Notes: generated from the sequence alone by a model not told the origin. Numbered from the stretch's first letter, positions 25,148 to 33,743 are shown. The stretch: DNA of 64,000 bases from Alkalicoccus luteus (GCA_052061695.1 JBPZEY010000001.1), one strand, 5' to 3'. A program made the numbers and translations.

Positions 25148-25555
25148 TTATCTGCTCAGTTCATCTCCGAGTGCCGTACCGACGAACGTCAGCCTGCTGT
25201 TCAGCTCTTTGTAGAGGCTTCGCACCATCTTGGCGCTGCTTCCGAAGTCTGTAAACAGGACGGTATCCGTATTCACAGCAAAATCAACCGCAGTACGGTA
25301 CGGACGTACCATGATGACCGTTATGACGATAAATTGCTTTTTTCCAGACGTCGTATTGACGATAATTTCCCCATGCTCTTCTGATACGGAACTGACCGTG
25401 TACCCCTGCTTCTGGGAAAACATTGTCTGAAGCTCCGCCATCACTTTATCTTTCATGGCTTTATAGTAATGGGTTTGCAGCGTTTCGTCCGGATGTTTTT
25501 CGTTTGTTTCTGTTCTGGTACTGAATGCTTTTTGCAACGTTTGTTTGATTCCCAT
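25148..25555 (-). CDS. Conserved-looking cytosolic protein of unknown function
   Basis: I do not recognise this 135-residue protein. It is soluble and polar, with no signal peptide or membrane segment. The first half is helical and charged (KHPDETLQTHYYKAMKDKVMAEL), the second looks like beta strands (KKQFIVITVIMVRPYRTAVDFAV). A GAGGTGCATATAA site precedes the ATG, which supports a real gene. It is the first gene of a tight run with nrdR, then dnaB and dnaI, so it may share regulation with DNA precursor supply or replication. Confidence 0.75.
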   Translation of the reverse strand: MGIKQTLQKAFSTRTETNEKHPDETLQTHYYKAMKDKVMAELQTMFSQKQGYTVSSVSEEHGEIIVNTTSGKKQFIVITVIMVRPYRTAVDFAVNTDTVLFTDFGSSAKMVRSLYKELNSRLTFVGTALGDELSR

Positions 25556-25773
25556 TTATATGCACCTCGCCTTCTCTAAGAATAGCAAGAAACGGCCGCT
25601 GATTCAATCGAATATGACAGACCGGTCAAAACGCATTGCTTGGAATCAAAGACTGAGCATCGGATGGAATCAGCAGGAAAATGGTGGAACGAGTCGATCC
25701 TCAGCATTCCTTCATCTGGAAATTTCCGGCGCTGTAAAGTGAGATGCGTATATACCCCTGCCGACATCAGAGG

Positions 25774-25919
25774 ACCTCGGCTCAGAACGAAGTGAAGATC
25801 CATCGCTTCCAACGAAAGAAAGAAGCAGCTAGCTGAGCCTGTTCTCTCCAGAAAGCGAGTATCCGCAAATACAGGCAGATGCAAAATAATTTACCTGAAA
25901 GGACGTGATCACCACCCTG
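25774..25919 (+). repeat. Interspersed structured repeat, copy B
   Basis: This copy reads toward the shared hairpin downstream of speD. It includes CAGAACGAAGTGAAGATCC, AGCTAGCTGAG, CCAGAAAGCGAGTATCCGC and ACCACCCTG, aligning with copy C over about 140 bases including the upstream part (CAGAACAAGGCGAAGATCC). It is the most diverged of the three copies. The preceding stretch 25556-25773 has no recognisable gene. Confidence 0.72.
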
Positions 25920-25957
25920 AAAAAACCGCTCCGGCTGATCTGCCGGAGCGGTTTTAA
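25920..25957. terminator. Bidirectional terminator at the end of speD
   Basis: AAAACCGCTCCGGC and GCCGGAGCGGTTTT arms around TGATCT, with T-runs on both strands. It serves speD on the minus strand and marks the end of repeat copy B on the plus strand. Confidence 0.9.
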
Positions 25958-25972
25958 AACGATAATGCTATT

Positions 25973-26374
25973 TTACGAAGAAGTGCTGCTGTATGAGCCT
26001 TCCCCTGATTTCTGCATGACTTCAATCGGTCCAATACCTCGTGGTACCTCAACTACTTCTGATCGTCCAGCACCAAGTGCGTTCGCAATAAAATCGGCTG
26101 CCACGTTCGGGTCGATCCGGTCTCCGCACGTATATACGTCAATACTTGCATACCCATGTTCCGGAAAACTGTGAATCGTCAAATGCGACTCGCTGATAAT
26201 CACCACACCGCTGACACCCTGCGGTGCGAACTTATGAAAAGCGACCTCTCTAACTTCTGCGCCTGCTTCAAGTGCGGCGTCAACGAAGGTTCGTTCAATA
26301 AATGCCATATCATTAAGCTTGTCGATGTTGCACTTCCATAGTTCTGCAATTACATGTCTTCCCATTGTATCCAT
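25973..26374 (-). CDS. speD: S-adenosylmethionine decarboxylase proenzyme
   Basis: SpeD decarboxylates S-adenosylmethionine for spermidine synthesis. It is a pyruvoyl enzyme that cuts itself: the serine of SESHLTIHSFPEHGYASIDVYTCG becomes the pyruvoyl group, and the catalytic His and Cys follow in the same stretch. The start is the ATG at 26374 (MDTMGRHVIAELW), preceded by AAGGGGGA; nine codons upstream are open but lack a ribosome site. It is 133 residues, close to the B. subtilis length. It has a separate promoter and a 120-base leader after gapB. Confidence 0.96.
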   Translation of the reverse strand: MDTMGRHVIAELWKCNIDKLNDMAFIERTFVDAALEAGAEVREVAFHKFAPQGVSGVVIISESHLTIHSFPEHGYASIDVYTCGDRIDPNVAADFIANALGAGRSEVVEVPRGIGPIEVMQKSGEGSYSSTSS

Positions 26375-26496
26375 TGCAAAATCCCCCTTCTTCAGTTTCA
26401 AAGCTGTTTGTCGATCACTTAATCCGGGATTACTGGGGGGAAAGTTAGTCCGGTGAGGTCCTAACCCTTTAATAATCAGGCTAAGCGAAGTTTACG
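26375..26496 (-). promoter_or_regulatory. speD 5' leader with anti-Shine-Dalgarno C-tract
   Basis: The inferred transcript starts near 26496, leaving about 120 untranslated bases. It contains a GTTAG..CTAAC hairpin (about 26443-26464) followed at once by TTTCCCCCC, whose UCCCCC can pair with the GGGGGA of the speD ribosome binding site. This is a candidate translational control element. No known riboswitch class was recognised. Confidence 0.45.
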
Positions 26497-26502
26497 AGAG
26501 TT

Positions 26503-26531
26503 AGTATACGTTTTTTACAACAATAATGCAA
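26503..26531 (-). promoter_or_regulatory. Sigma-A promoter of speD
   Basis: TTGCAT (26526-26531) and TATACT (26503-26508) are spaced by 17 bases on the minus strand. Confidence 0.75.
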
Positions 26532-26609
26532 TCATTTTTTACCGTATCTTCCAGCTGTATTAAGCTGATTATGCCGGGCAATTCACTCTGTTTTTAGCCG
26601 TTCATAGCG

Positions 26610-26645
26610 AAAGCCGTCCTCCGGAATGTTCCGGAAGACGGCCGT
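26610..26645 (-). terminator. Terminator of gapB
   Basis: On the minus strand GCCGTCTTCCGGA and TCCGGAGGACGGC arms around ACAT, followed by TTTCG. The T-run is short, so some readthrough into speD is possible. Confidence 0.7.
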
Positions 26646-26657
26646 CATGTTGACCGA

Positions 26658-27686
26658 TCAGGATGCGTATGTGCTGCGGTCGGCATTTAAGTAGCTGCCG
26701 ACGTGGTAAACAAGGTCGAGCAGACGGCAGGAGTAGCCCCACTCGTTATCGTACCAGGCAAGTACCTTTACCTGACGATCGTTCACGACCATAGTGGACT
26801 GTCCGTCGATGATAGCAGAGCGTGCGTCGCCGTTAAAATCAACGGAAACGAGCGGATCATCCGTGTAGCCGATAATGCCGGCCATGCCGTTCATCCCGGA
26901 TTCACGAAGAATGTGGTTTACTTCTTCCACCGACGTATCGCGGCCGACATCGACGACGAGGTCAACGAGCGATACGTTTGGAGTCGGAACCCGCAGAGCA
27001 AGTCCGTGAAGCTTTCCTTCCATTTCCGGAAGCACAGACGAAATTGCCTTTGCTGCTCCGGTTGTAGTCGGTATGATCGACTGGCCGCATGCACGTGCAC
27101 GGCGCAGATCTTTGTGCGGATTATCAATATTTCGCTGGTCTCCTGTGTAGGAATGAACCGTTGTCATCATTCCGGACACAATGTCGAGCTCATCATGCAG
27201 CACTTTGACGACAGGTGCCAGGCAGTTCGTTGTGCAGGAAGCATTAGAAAGGACATGATGGTTTGTGTGATCGTAGTCTTCTTCATTAACGCCGTATACG
27301 ATGGTCACATCTTCATTTTTACCTGGCGCCGTGATAATCACCTTTTTTGCCCCTGCTTCCAGGTGCTTTTCCGCTTCTTTCTTTTCGCGGAACTTGCCTG
27401 TTGCTTCCAGTACAATATCGATACCAAGCTCTCTCCACGGCAGCTCAAGCGGGTCACGGGAATTAACCAGTTCTACCTGCTTCCCGTCTACTACCAGCTT
27501 TCCGTCGACAGCTTCCACGCGCTTTTTAAATGTCCCGTGTACTGTATCATAGTTTACGAGGTGGGCTAGCGTCTCCGCCGGATACCCTGCGTTCACAGCC
27601 GCGATTTCCACCTTTTCATCCATCATCGCCTTGCGAAACACCATCCGTCCAATTCTGCCAAACCCATTAATTGCTACTCGTATCAT
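26658..27686 (-). CDS. gapB: Glyceraldehyde-3-phosphate dehydrogenase, gluconeogenic (GapB type)
   Basis: GapB runs the gluconeogenic direction and uses NADP. The Rossmann start VAINGFGRIGRMVFRKAM is followed at the cofactor-specificity position by AAVNAGYPAETLAHL, which lacks the aspartate seen in NAD-specific GapA. The catalytic cysteine is in SNASCTTNCLAPV. The protein has 342 residues, full length. It is followed by speD as in B. subtilis, where gapB is repressed by CcpN under glycolytic conditions; two CcpN-like boxes lie in its promoter region. Confidence 0.95.
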   Translation of the reverse strand: MIRVAINGFGRIGRMVFRKAMMDEKVEIAAVNAGYPAETLAHLVNYDTVHGTFKKRVEAVDGKLVVDGKQVELVNSRDPLELPWRELGIDIVLEATGKFREKKEAEKHLEAGAKKVIITAPGKNEDVTIVYGVNEEDYDHTNHHVLSNASCTTNCLAPVVKVLHDELDIVSGMMTTVHSYTGDQRNIDNPHKDLRRARACGQSIIPTTTGAAKAISSVLPEMEGKLHGLALRVPTPNVSLVDLVVDVGRDTSVEEVNHILRESGMNGMAGIIGYTDDPLVSVDFNGDARSAIIDGQSTMVVNDRQVKVLAWYDNEWGYSCRLLDLVYHVGSYLNADRSTYAS

Positions 27687-27703
27687 ATAATACCCCTCCC
27701 AAG

Positions 27704-27755
27704 CTAATGTGCTATATTATATAAGCGTTTTCATGGATATAGTATAGCACATTAG
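27704..27755 (-). promoter_or_regulatory. gapB control region: paired CcpN boxes and cre-like site
   Basis: Two copies of the CcpN consensus TRTGHYATAYW face each other: TGTGCTATATT (27708-27718, plus strand) and TGTGCTATACT (27741-27751, minus strand). They are part of a perfect 13-base inverted repeat (CTAATGTGCTATA). Between them, on the minus strand, are TGAAAACGCTTATA (27720-27733), one mismatch from the CcpA cre consensus, and TATAAT as a likely -10. Repressor binding is inferred from consensus match and synteny. Confidence 0.75.
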
Positions 27756-27778
27756 TCAAAAAAGATACTATCTATTTT

Positions 27779-28077
27779 TGTAAATTACAAAAGATTTCCT
27801 TCCTTTAAGGCAAGGGGCACGTATACTTGGCGCTCCCTTCCTTTCATCATTCTATTGTGCTGAACGGAAGCGAGGAGATAGATGGATAAGCGGACGAATG
27901 AAGCCGTCATGGAATAATGAATTTGGATGACTTCTGCTGCTATGGCTGCTGCTAAGTTCCTTCGATGCAGCCTGTATGAGAGGATGCCAAAAAAACACCG
28001 TCCATACGACGTTGGCACGTTGACCAGTTTGTATAGACGGTGTCTTTGTCATTGTAGTCATCCCAAAGCATGAAGTG
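27779..28077. other. Gene-free interval with a terminator hairpin
   Basis: I see no gene between the gapB control region and the eRF1-like gene. A hairpin at about 27993-28042 (ACACCGTCCATAC pairing with GTATAGACGGTGT, A-run on the left) is the likely terminator of the minus-strand gene ending at 28078. The remainder (27790-27985) shows no clear feature. Confidence 0.5.
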
Positions 28078-29214
28078 CTATCGAAATACAGCAGCTGCCC
28101 CGGTATCAGCCGGCATCCGTTCCTGCGGCAGCACCACAAGCGGGACGTTACGCCGAAAGGCAAGCTCTGTTAAATCTCCTAAAATATCGCCTGTCTGTCG
28201 CTCTTCTGGTTTAGCTCCAATCACTTCTCCAGTTGTTTCTTCAATATGGCCGGGAACGTTTTTCCCATCCTCTATAAGCAGATGGGCCAGCCGGTTTTCC
28301 GTTAAGGCCAGTGCAATCTCTTCCAATCGGGAGGAGCCTTTGCCATTTGCCCGTGCTGACTCGAAAGCATCGACCGCTTTTTTCGTTTTTTCTAAATAAA
28401 CCGGCTCTATACGCTGCCAAGCAAGCTTGGTCAATTCGTCCATTTCCACCGAACTGACATCCCGTTTGATGCCTGATTTCATCAGAAACGTATTGCTGCT
28501 TACTTTATGGAACAGCCCGTGGTGCTCCTTTACAGCAACAAGTATGAGCTGGAGCTTTGATATATTCGAATGATGCTCTGTTACATACCGATCGACATAC
28601 CGGAAAAACTTCTCCGTTTCTTTGTCCATTTCATCTTTGCGTCCGCCTTGTCCGAAATAGGCAGCATTTCCGCCGCTGTACGTTACCTGATCAACGTGCG
28701 CTTCCTTCTTTTCTGCACCGACGGCCTCTTCCTTTGTCGTCGCATTGTCATCCGGCAGTTCCACTTCGTTTATGCCGTACCGGTTTCCTTCGAATAATCG
28801 AAATGTATTCTTCGTCAGACCGAGAAGCTGGTACTTATCCGCAGATTGAAATACGCGGATCAGCGGACTGATGAATGGGCGCTCTGAGACCGCTGCAATC
28901 GCCTTTACCGGTCTTGCAAGCTGATAAACGATGCAGCGCTCGTCCGCAGCGAATACGGCAATTCCTTCTGTTACTTGACGCCAAAAGGTACGATCGCTCG
29001 CAATGTCATGAAGCGGCTTTAGAAGCCTATCTGCTTTGACGTGCGGATACCGCTCTTCCAGCGCGCCTTCCAGAGCCTTCAGCATATTGCGGAAGACTAC
29101 TTCGTTCGACTGCTTTTCTCTTCCTGCCCGCCCCGTAGGCTGATAGAGTGACAAAAACGGCGGTTTGGCTTCCTGAAACAAGCTGTGAGGAAAGTGATTC
29201 GTTCGTTCATACAT
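28078..29214 (-). CDS. eRF1-like protein (baeRF family)
   Basis: This 378-residue protein resembles the bacterial archaeo-eukaryotic release factor (baeRF) proteins, which share the fold of eRF1/Pelota domains. Supporting features are the N-terminal domain with PFLSLYQPTGR, the central strand-rich region DERCIVYQL, and the Gly-rich GGNAAYFGQGGRKDE loop before an FFRYVDRYV helix, in a place comparable to a catalytic loop. A C-terminal domain ends with LAFRRNVPLVVLPQERMP. A role in ribosome rescue or stalled-peptide release has been proposed for the family but not shown. The ATG at 29214 was chosen for its GGAGGGG site. It is monocistronic. Confidence 0.72.
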   Translation of the reverse strand: MYERTNHFPHSLFQEAKPPFLSLYQPTGRAGREKQSNEVVFRNMLKALEGALEERYPHVKADRLLKPLHDIASDRTFWRQVTEGIAVFAADERCIVYQLARPVKAIAAVSERPFISPLIRVFQSADKYQLLGLTKNTFRLFEGNRYGINEVELPDDNATTKEEAVGAEKKEAHVDQVTYSGGNAAYFGQGGRKDEMDKETEKFFRYVDRYVTEHHSNISKLQLILVAVKEHHGLFHKVSSNTFLMKSGIKRDVSSVEMDELTKLAWQRIEPVYLEKTKKAVDAFESARANGKGSSRLEEIALALTENRLAHLLIEDGKNVPGHIEETTGEVIGAKPEERQTGDILGDLTELAFRRNVPLVVLPQERMPADTGAAAVFR

Positions 29215-29310
29215 ACGTTTCCCCTCCATTCAAAATCTGCTGATAGTCAGTCGTTCACTGTGAGCGAATAATCGAGTCTATAAAGTTCTTAAAAACGAAC
29301 TGTTTTTCTC

Positions 29311-29316
29311 ATTATA
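29311..29316 (-). promoter_or_regulatory. -10 element of the eRF1-like gene
   Basis: TATAAT on the minus strand, in the context TTGTATAATG, about 95 bases upstream of the start. No good -35 hexamer is seen at 17 bases. Confidence 0.4.
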
Positions 29317-29414
29317 CAATATTCCCTCGCTTATGCCATCGTTCTTTCTGCATGACATTTTTTCCGGGCTTAACCCACTATGAAGAGAACAGACAGTTCA
29401 GCAGTCGTACATAC

Positions 29415-29446
29415 AAAAACCCCCTGTCACTTCGATGACAAGGGGC
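29415..29446 (-). terminator. Terminator of coaE
   Basis: On the minus strand CCCCTTGTCA and TGACAGGGG arms around TCGAAG, then GTTTTT. It ends the polA-mutM-coaE unit. Confidence 0.87.
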
Positions 29447-29480
29447 GTCCTGCTATTCATTCGCACTCTTCCTGCTCTTT

Positions 29481-30089
29481 TTAAGGCGTACCGTCCTGAT
29501 GCTTTTTCAGAAGCGCCTCAACGAGCTTTTTCACCTGCCTGGAGGTCTCTTCTTCCGGGCCTGTGTTCAAGATCACAAAATCCGCCCGCTGCTTTTTTTC
29601 TTCAATCGACAGCTGTGAGTCCATTCTGCTGAGCGCGTCCTCTTCGGAGTAGTTGTTCCGCTTCATTAACCGTTCCTTTTGGACCTGTTCGGGCACATAG
29701 ACGACTGCTGTTTGATCGACTAAATAAAACAGTTCATTCTCAAATAAAAGGGGAATGTCCAGCACGACAATCGGATGAGATGCTTCGGCCTCTTCTGCCT
29801 GCTCTTTCATCTTCTCCCGAATGGCAGGATGAACGATTGCATTCAGCTGCTCGCGCTTTTGAGGATCGTTAAAAATAATGGTGCCCAACTTCTCCCGGTC
29901 CAGAGTCCCGTCACCGGCAATGACTGAGCTTCCAAAAGCGGACTCAATTTCCTGCAATGCTGGTGCTCCCGGCTGGACTACCTCCCGTGCAATGACATCC
30001 GCATCGATCACCGGACAGCCTTCCTCGCGGAAAAATCCGGCAGCCGTGCTTTTGCCTGTTGCAATACTTCCTGTCAGACCAAGCTTCAT
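29481..30089 (-). CDS. coaE: Dephospho-CoA kinase
   Basis: CoaE phosphorylates dephospho-CoA, the last step of coenzyme A synthesis. The P-loop GLTGSIATGKST is at the N-terminus, followed by the DADVIAREVVQPG acceptor-binding motif and the lid helix region. The 202 residues are full length. Its ATG overlaps the mutM stop by four bases. In B. subtilis, ytaF, a sporulation-associated membrane protein gene, lies between these genes; here they touch. Confidence 0.96.
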   Translation of the reverse strand: MKLGLTGSIATGKSTAAGFFREEGCPVIDADVIAREVVQPGAPALQEIESAFGSSVIAGDGTLDREKLGTIIFNDPQKREQLNAIVHPAIREKMKEQAEEAEASHPIVVLDIPLLFENELFYLVDQTAVVYVPEQVQKERLMKRNNYSEEDALSRMDSQLSIEEKKQRADFVILNTGPEEETSRQVKKLVEALLKKHQDGTP

Positions 30090-30925
30090 ACAGCACGCTC
30101 CTTTTCAGGCTGGCAGCTGGGACAAATATGCGTCCCGCGGCCGCCGACGGTAAAGCGGATAATCGTTTCTCCGCAATGCTTACACGGTTCATTTTTTCGT
30201 CCGTACACGTTTAGCTGCTGCTGAAACATGCCCATTTCGCCCTGGCCGTTCACGTACGACTTTACTGAGGATCCGCCTGCTGCTATCGCATCCGCAAGCG
30301 TTTGGACGATACATCCGTGCAGGCGGCTGATCTCCTCATCCGTCAGTTCAGAAGAGACCGTCTCCGGGTGAATACCTGCTGAAAACAGCGCTTCGTCCAC
30401 GTAAATGTTGCCTAATCCAACGAGCTTCGTTTGATCAAGGAGCTGGGTTTTCACCGCCCGTGAAGACAAGAGCCTGCTTTTCAGCACCTCCGGCGTAAAA
30501 GAATCTTCCAACGGCTCGGGACCAAGCTGACGCAGCGGCAGCTCTGTCAAATCGGTACCTGCCTCAAAGATGTGCATCGTTCCAAACTGACGTACGTCCG
30601 TATAGCGGAGCTCCTCCCCGTCCGTAAACACAAAGCGGACGTGGGTATGTTTATCAACCGGGTCCTCTTTTGAAAACATTCCGTACCTGCCCTCCATCCG
30701 CAGATGAGAGACGAGCACATAGTCATCCAGCAGCAGCCGCAAAAATTTGCCTCGCCGCTCAACCCGGCGGAACGTCTGCCCCTGCAGCAGCGTCCGAAAT
30801 GCTTCCACATCGTCTGGACGCTGAATAATTCGCGGCAGCGTGATAACAACATCGTCGATGGTTTTCTGTTGAATCAATTGATTTAATGTTTGTTTAACCG
30901 TTTCCACTTCCGGCAGTTCCGGCAT
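30086..30925 (-). CDS. mutM: Formamidopyrimidine-DNA glycosylase
   Basis: MutM removes 8-oxoguanine and other oxidised purines and cuts the abasic site. The mature N-terminus PELPEVETV gives the catalytic proline and glutamate. The helix-two-turn-helix lies around QTKLVGLGNIYVDEALF, and the C-terminal zinc finger has CKHCGETIIRFTVGGRGTHICPSCQ with four cysteines. The 279 residues are full length. AAAGGAGTGCTTAC precedes the ATG. It lies 27 bases after polA. Confidence 0.97.
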   Translation of the reverse strand: MPELPEVETVKQTLNQLIQQKTIDDVVITLPRIIQRPDDVEAFRTLLQGQTFRRVERRGKFLRLLLDDYVLVSHLRMEGRYGMFSKEDPVDKHTHVRFVFTDGEELRYTDVRQFGTMHIFEAGTDLTELPLRQLGPEPLEDSFTPEVLKSRLLSSRAVKTQLLDQTKLVGLGNIYVDEALFSAGIHPETVSSELTDEEISRLHGCIVQTLADAIAAGGSSVKSYVNGQGEMGMFQQQLNVYGRKNEPCKHCGETIIRFTVGGRGTHICPSCQPEKERAV

Positions 30926-30952
30926 GTAAGCACTCCTTTCAGACTGGCTGCG

Positions 30953-33577
30953 CTACTTCGCGTCGTACCATGTCTTTCCATAGTCGGCATCGACTTTTAA
31001 CGGAACATCGAGTTCTACACACGATTCCATCACCCGGCTGACAAGCTCCGACAGCTCATCCGCCTGTGATGCAGATACTTCAAAAATTAGTTCATCGTGC
31101 ACCTGCAGCAGCATCACCGCTTCTAATAGCGATTCTTCCAATGCTGCATCCACATCAACCATTGCTTTTTTGATAATATCAGCGGCACTGCCCTGAATGG
31201 GAGTGTTCATCGCTGTCCGTTCAGCAAAGCTGCGCTGATTAAAGTTGCGGCTGGTGATTTCCGGGAGGTACCGCCGCCTGTTCATCATCGTAGTGACGTA
31301 GCCGTTTTCCCGGGCCTGATCCACAATCGTATCCATATAGTCTTTTACTCCAGGATAGCTTTCAAAGTATTTATCGATAAACGACTGTGCTTCTTTTCTT
31401 GTTACGCCAAGACTTTGAGACAATCCATAGTCACTGATCCCGTAGACGATACCGAAGTTGACAGCTTTGGCAGTGCGTCTCATGCCTCCGTCCACTTCCT
31501 CTGCTGCGACACTGAATACGTCCATCGCTGTCTTCGTGTGGATATCCATGTCTTCCTGAAACGCCTTAAGCAGGTTTTCATCCTGGGAAATGTGTGCGAG
31601 CACCCGCAGCTCAATCTGTGAATAGTCAGCTGCAAGGATCACAGAATCCTCTCTTGTCGGCACAAATGCGTGTCGAATCTTCCGTCCTTCTTCCAGCCGG
31701 ATCGGGATATTCTGCAGGTTGGGCTCCGTCGAGCTGAGCCGCCCGGTCTGCGTCAATGCCTGATTGAAGATCGTATGAATACGCCCTGTTTTATCGTTAA
31801 CGGCCTTCAGCAGACCTTCGATGTACGTCGAATTCAGCTTGCCGAGCTGGCGGTAAAGTAAAATCTCGGGAATAATCTCATGGGAATCCTCCAGCTTCTC
31901 GAGCACGTCAGCAGAGGTCGAGTAGCCTGTCTTCGTTTTTTTGACCGGCGGAAGCTGCAGCTTCTCAAATAATATCTCTCCAAGCTGTTTTGGTGAATTG
32001 ATGTTGAATGCAGTACCGGCAAGATCGTGAATTTTCGCCTCAATCGCCTCAAGACGCTCTGTCAGACTTTTCCCGAGCGCCTCCAGCTCCTCTTTATCGA
32101 TGGCAACGCCATGCTGCTCCATGCGGCCTAAAATAACAGAGAGCGGCATTTCCAGGTCAATCAGCAGCTCAAGCTGTTCATTGTCGTCAAGCTCCTGTTC
32201 AAGGGCCGGCTTCAGCTCCAGCAAGGCAGCCGCTTTTCTCCCTAAGTGCTGGCTGAGCACATCTTCATCCGGCACTTGCTGCTTTTTCCCTTTGCCATAG
32301 ACCGCTTCATCGTGCTGGACCTGCAGGCCGCTCTTTCGTTTTGCTATATCAGCCATGTCATGTGAGGATGCCCCCGGATCCAGGAGATAGGAAGCCATCT
32401 GTACATCAAAAGCAGCACCATCCAGCTTAATTTCCTCCCAGCCGAGGCTGACGACGGCTCGCTTTGCGTTAAAGACCCATTTCTTCTTATCCGGATCAGC
32501 AGCCCACTCCTGAAATGCCGGGTCCTGCAGCATGTCCGGTTTTAAGAAGTACACACCGTTCTCGTTCGCGGCCGCTGCGCCGATGATGGCTGCATGATGA
32601 TAATTATCCTCCAGTGATTCAACCACAAGCGCGCATTCCTCTGTCAGCACCTCATCTGTCAGCTTCTCCGGGATGATCACTTCCAGATCTTTAAGATCCT
32701 CTTTCGTTTCCGCTTCCGCTCCGATGCGGTCCAGCAGCGACTGAAATCCGAGCTCTTTAAACAACGACGCCAGCGCGCCCTGATCTGCTTCCTGAACTGG
32801 AAGGTCCTCGATGTTGGTTTCAATTGGCGCCTCAGTCAAAATCGTCGCAAGCTTCTTACTCATGAGCGCCTGCTCTTCATTGGCTTCCAGCTTCTCCTTC
32901 ATCTTCTTTCCTGAAACTTGATCCAGGTTTTCGTAAACGCCTTCGACTGTTTTGTGGGCTGCCAGCAGCTTCAAAGCTGTCTTCTCACCGATCCCCGGTA
33001 CGCCGGGAATGTTATCAGAGCTGTCGCCCATCAATCCTTTCATATCGATGATCTGATCCGGTGTAAGGCCGTACTTCTCATCGAGTGCCTTCAGATCATA
33101 TGTATCCACATTGGTAATCCCTTTGCGCGTCAATGCGACCTGCACATGCTCGTCAACGAGCTGAAGCAGATCCTTGTCTCCCGTATATATCTTCGTTTCC
33201 CAGCCTTCTTTGGCCGCTTTTACCGAAAGCGTTCCGATGATATCGTCCGCTTCATAGTTTTCCACTTCCTCAAATGGAATCCGGAACGCGTTCAACAGGT
33301 CCCGCATGACCGGAAGCTGTTCCGCAAGCTCGGGCGGTGTTTTTTGGCGCGTGCCTTTATAGTCTTTAAACGTTTCGTGCCGGAACGTCGTTTTTCCTGC
33401 ATCAAACGCGACAAGCATGTGCGTCGGCTTTTCTTCTTCAAGCACCTTCAGCAGCATCGTTGTAAAGCCGTATACCGCATTCGTATAAACACCCTTGTCA
33501 TTATTCAGAAGGGGCAATGCAAAAAAGGCCCGGTACGCGATACTGTTTCCATCTACTAACACTAGTTTGTTCGTCAT
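30953..33577 (-). CDS. polA: DNA polymerase I
   Basis: Pol I processes Okazaki fragments and fills repair gaps. The start is the ATG at 33577 (MTNKLVLVDGNSIAYRAFFALP) with GGGGTGG upstream; the open frame continues 77 codons upstream through intergenic sequence. The 874 residues show the 5'-3' exonuclease (about 1-290), a degenerate middle domain, and the polymerase domain with SSTEPNLQNIPIR, DYSQIELRVLAH and QVHDELIFEV. The middle domain lacks the DxE metal ligands of an active 3'-5' exonuclease, as in other Bacillus Pol I. Confidence 0.97.
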   Translation of the reverse strand: MTNKLVLVDGNSIAYRAFFALPLLNNDKGVYTNAVYGFTTMLLKVLEEEKPTHMLVAFDAGKTTFRHETFKDYKGTRQKTPPELAEQLPVMRDLLNAFRIPFEEVENYEADDIIGTLSVKAAKEGWETKIYTGDKDLLQLVDEHVQVALTRKGITNVDTYDLKALDEKYGLTPDQIIDMKGLMGDSSDNIPGVPGIGEKTALKLLAAHKTVEGVYENLDQVSGKKMKEKLEANEEQALMSKKLATILTEAPIETNIEDLPVQEADQGALASLFKELGFQSLLDRIGAEAETKEDLKDLEVIIPEKLTDEVLTEECALVVESLEDNYHHAAIIGAAAANENGVYFLKPDMLQDPAFQEWAADPDKKKWVFNAKRAVVSLGWEEIKLDGAAFDVQMASYLLDPGASSHDMADIAKRKSGLQVQHDEAVYGKGKKQQVPDEDVLSQHLGRKAAALLELKPALEQELDDNEQLELLIDLEMPLSVILGRMEQHGVAIDKEELEALGKSLTERLEAIEAKIHDLAGTAFNINSPKQLGEILFEKLQLPPVKKTKTGYSTSADVLEKLEDSHEIIPEILLYRQLGKLNSTYIEGLLKAVNDKTGRIHTIFNQALTQTGRLSSTEPNLQNIPIRLEEGRKIRHAFVPTREDSVILAADYSQIELRVLAHISQDENLLKAFQEDMDIHTKTAMDVFSVAAEEVDGGMRRTAKAVNFGIVYGISDYGLSQSLGVTRKEAQSFIDKYFESYPGVKDYMDTIVDQARENGYVTTMMNRRRYLPEITSRNFNQRSFAERTAMNTPIQGSAADIIKKAMVDVDAALEESLLEAVMLLQVHDELIFEVSASQADELSELVSRVMESCVELDVPLKVDADYGKTWYDAK

Positions 33578-33699
33578 TCCATCCACCCCGGTTTCATGAT
33601 TTCTTCCTTCTGCTATTCTAGCATGAATCTCCGGCGATGACATAAACGATAGGCGAAAAAAACGAACGTACTTTCGCTTATGCTTCTCCTTCTGTCTGG

Positions 33700-33743
33700 A
33701 AAAACAGAAAAGGACCGGAAGCTCAGGGGAGGGCTTCCGGTCC
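33700..33743 (-). terminator. Terminator of phoPR
   Basis: On the minus strand GGACCGGAAGC and GCTTCCGGTCC arms around CCTCCCCTGA, followed by TTTTCTGTTTTT. It lies between phoR and polA. Confidence 0.85.

Noticed and set aside
27785..28018. Minus-strand open frame between gapB and the eRF1-like gene
   Set aside because: It overlaps a terminator hairpin and has no start signal or recognisable domain.
33661..33680. LexA-like sequence CGAACGTACTTTCG upstream of polA
   Set aside because: Two mismatches in the right half (GTT replaced by TTT, final base wrong) and it is about 85 bases from the start without a matched promoter.
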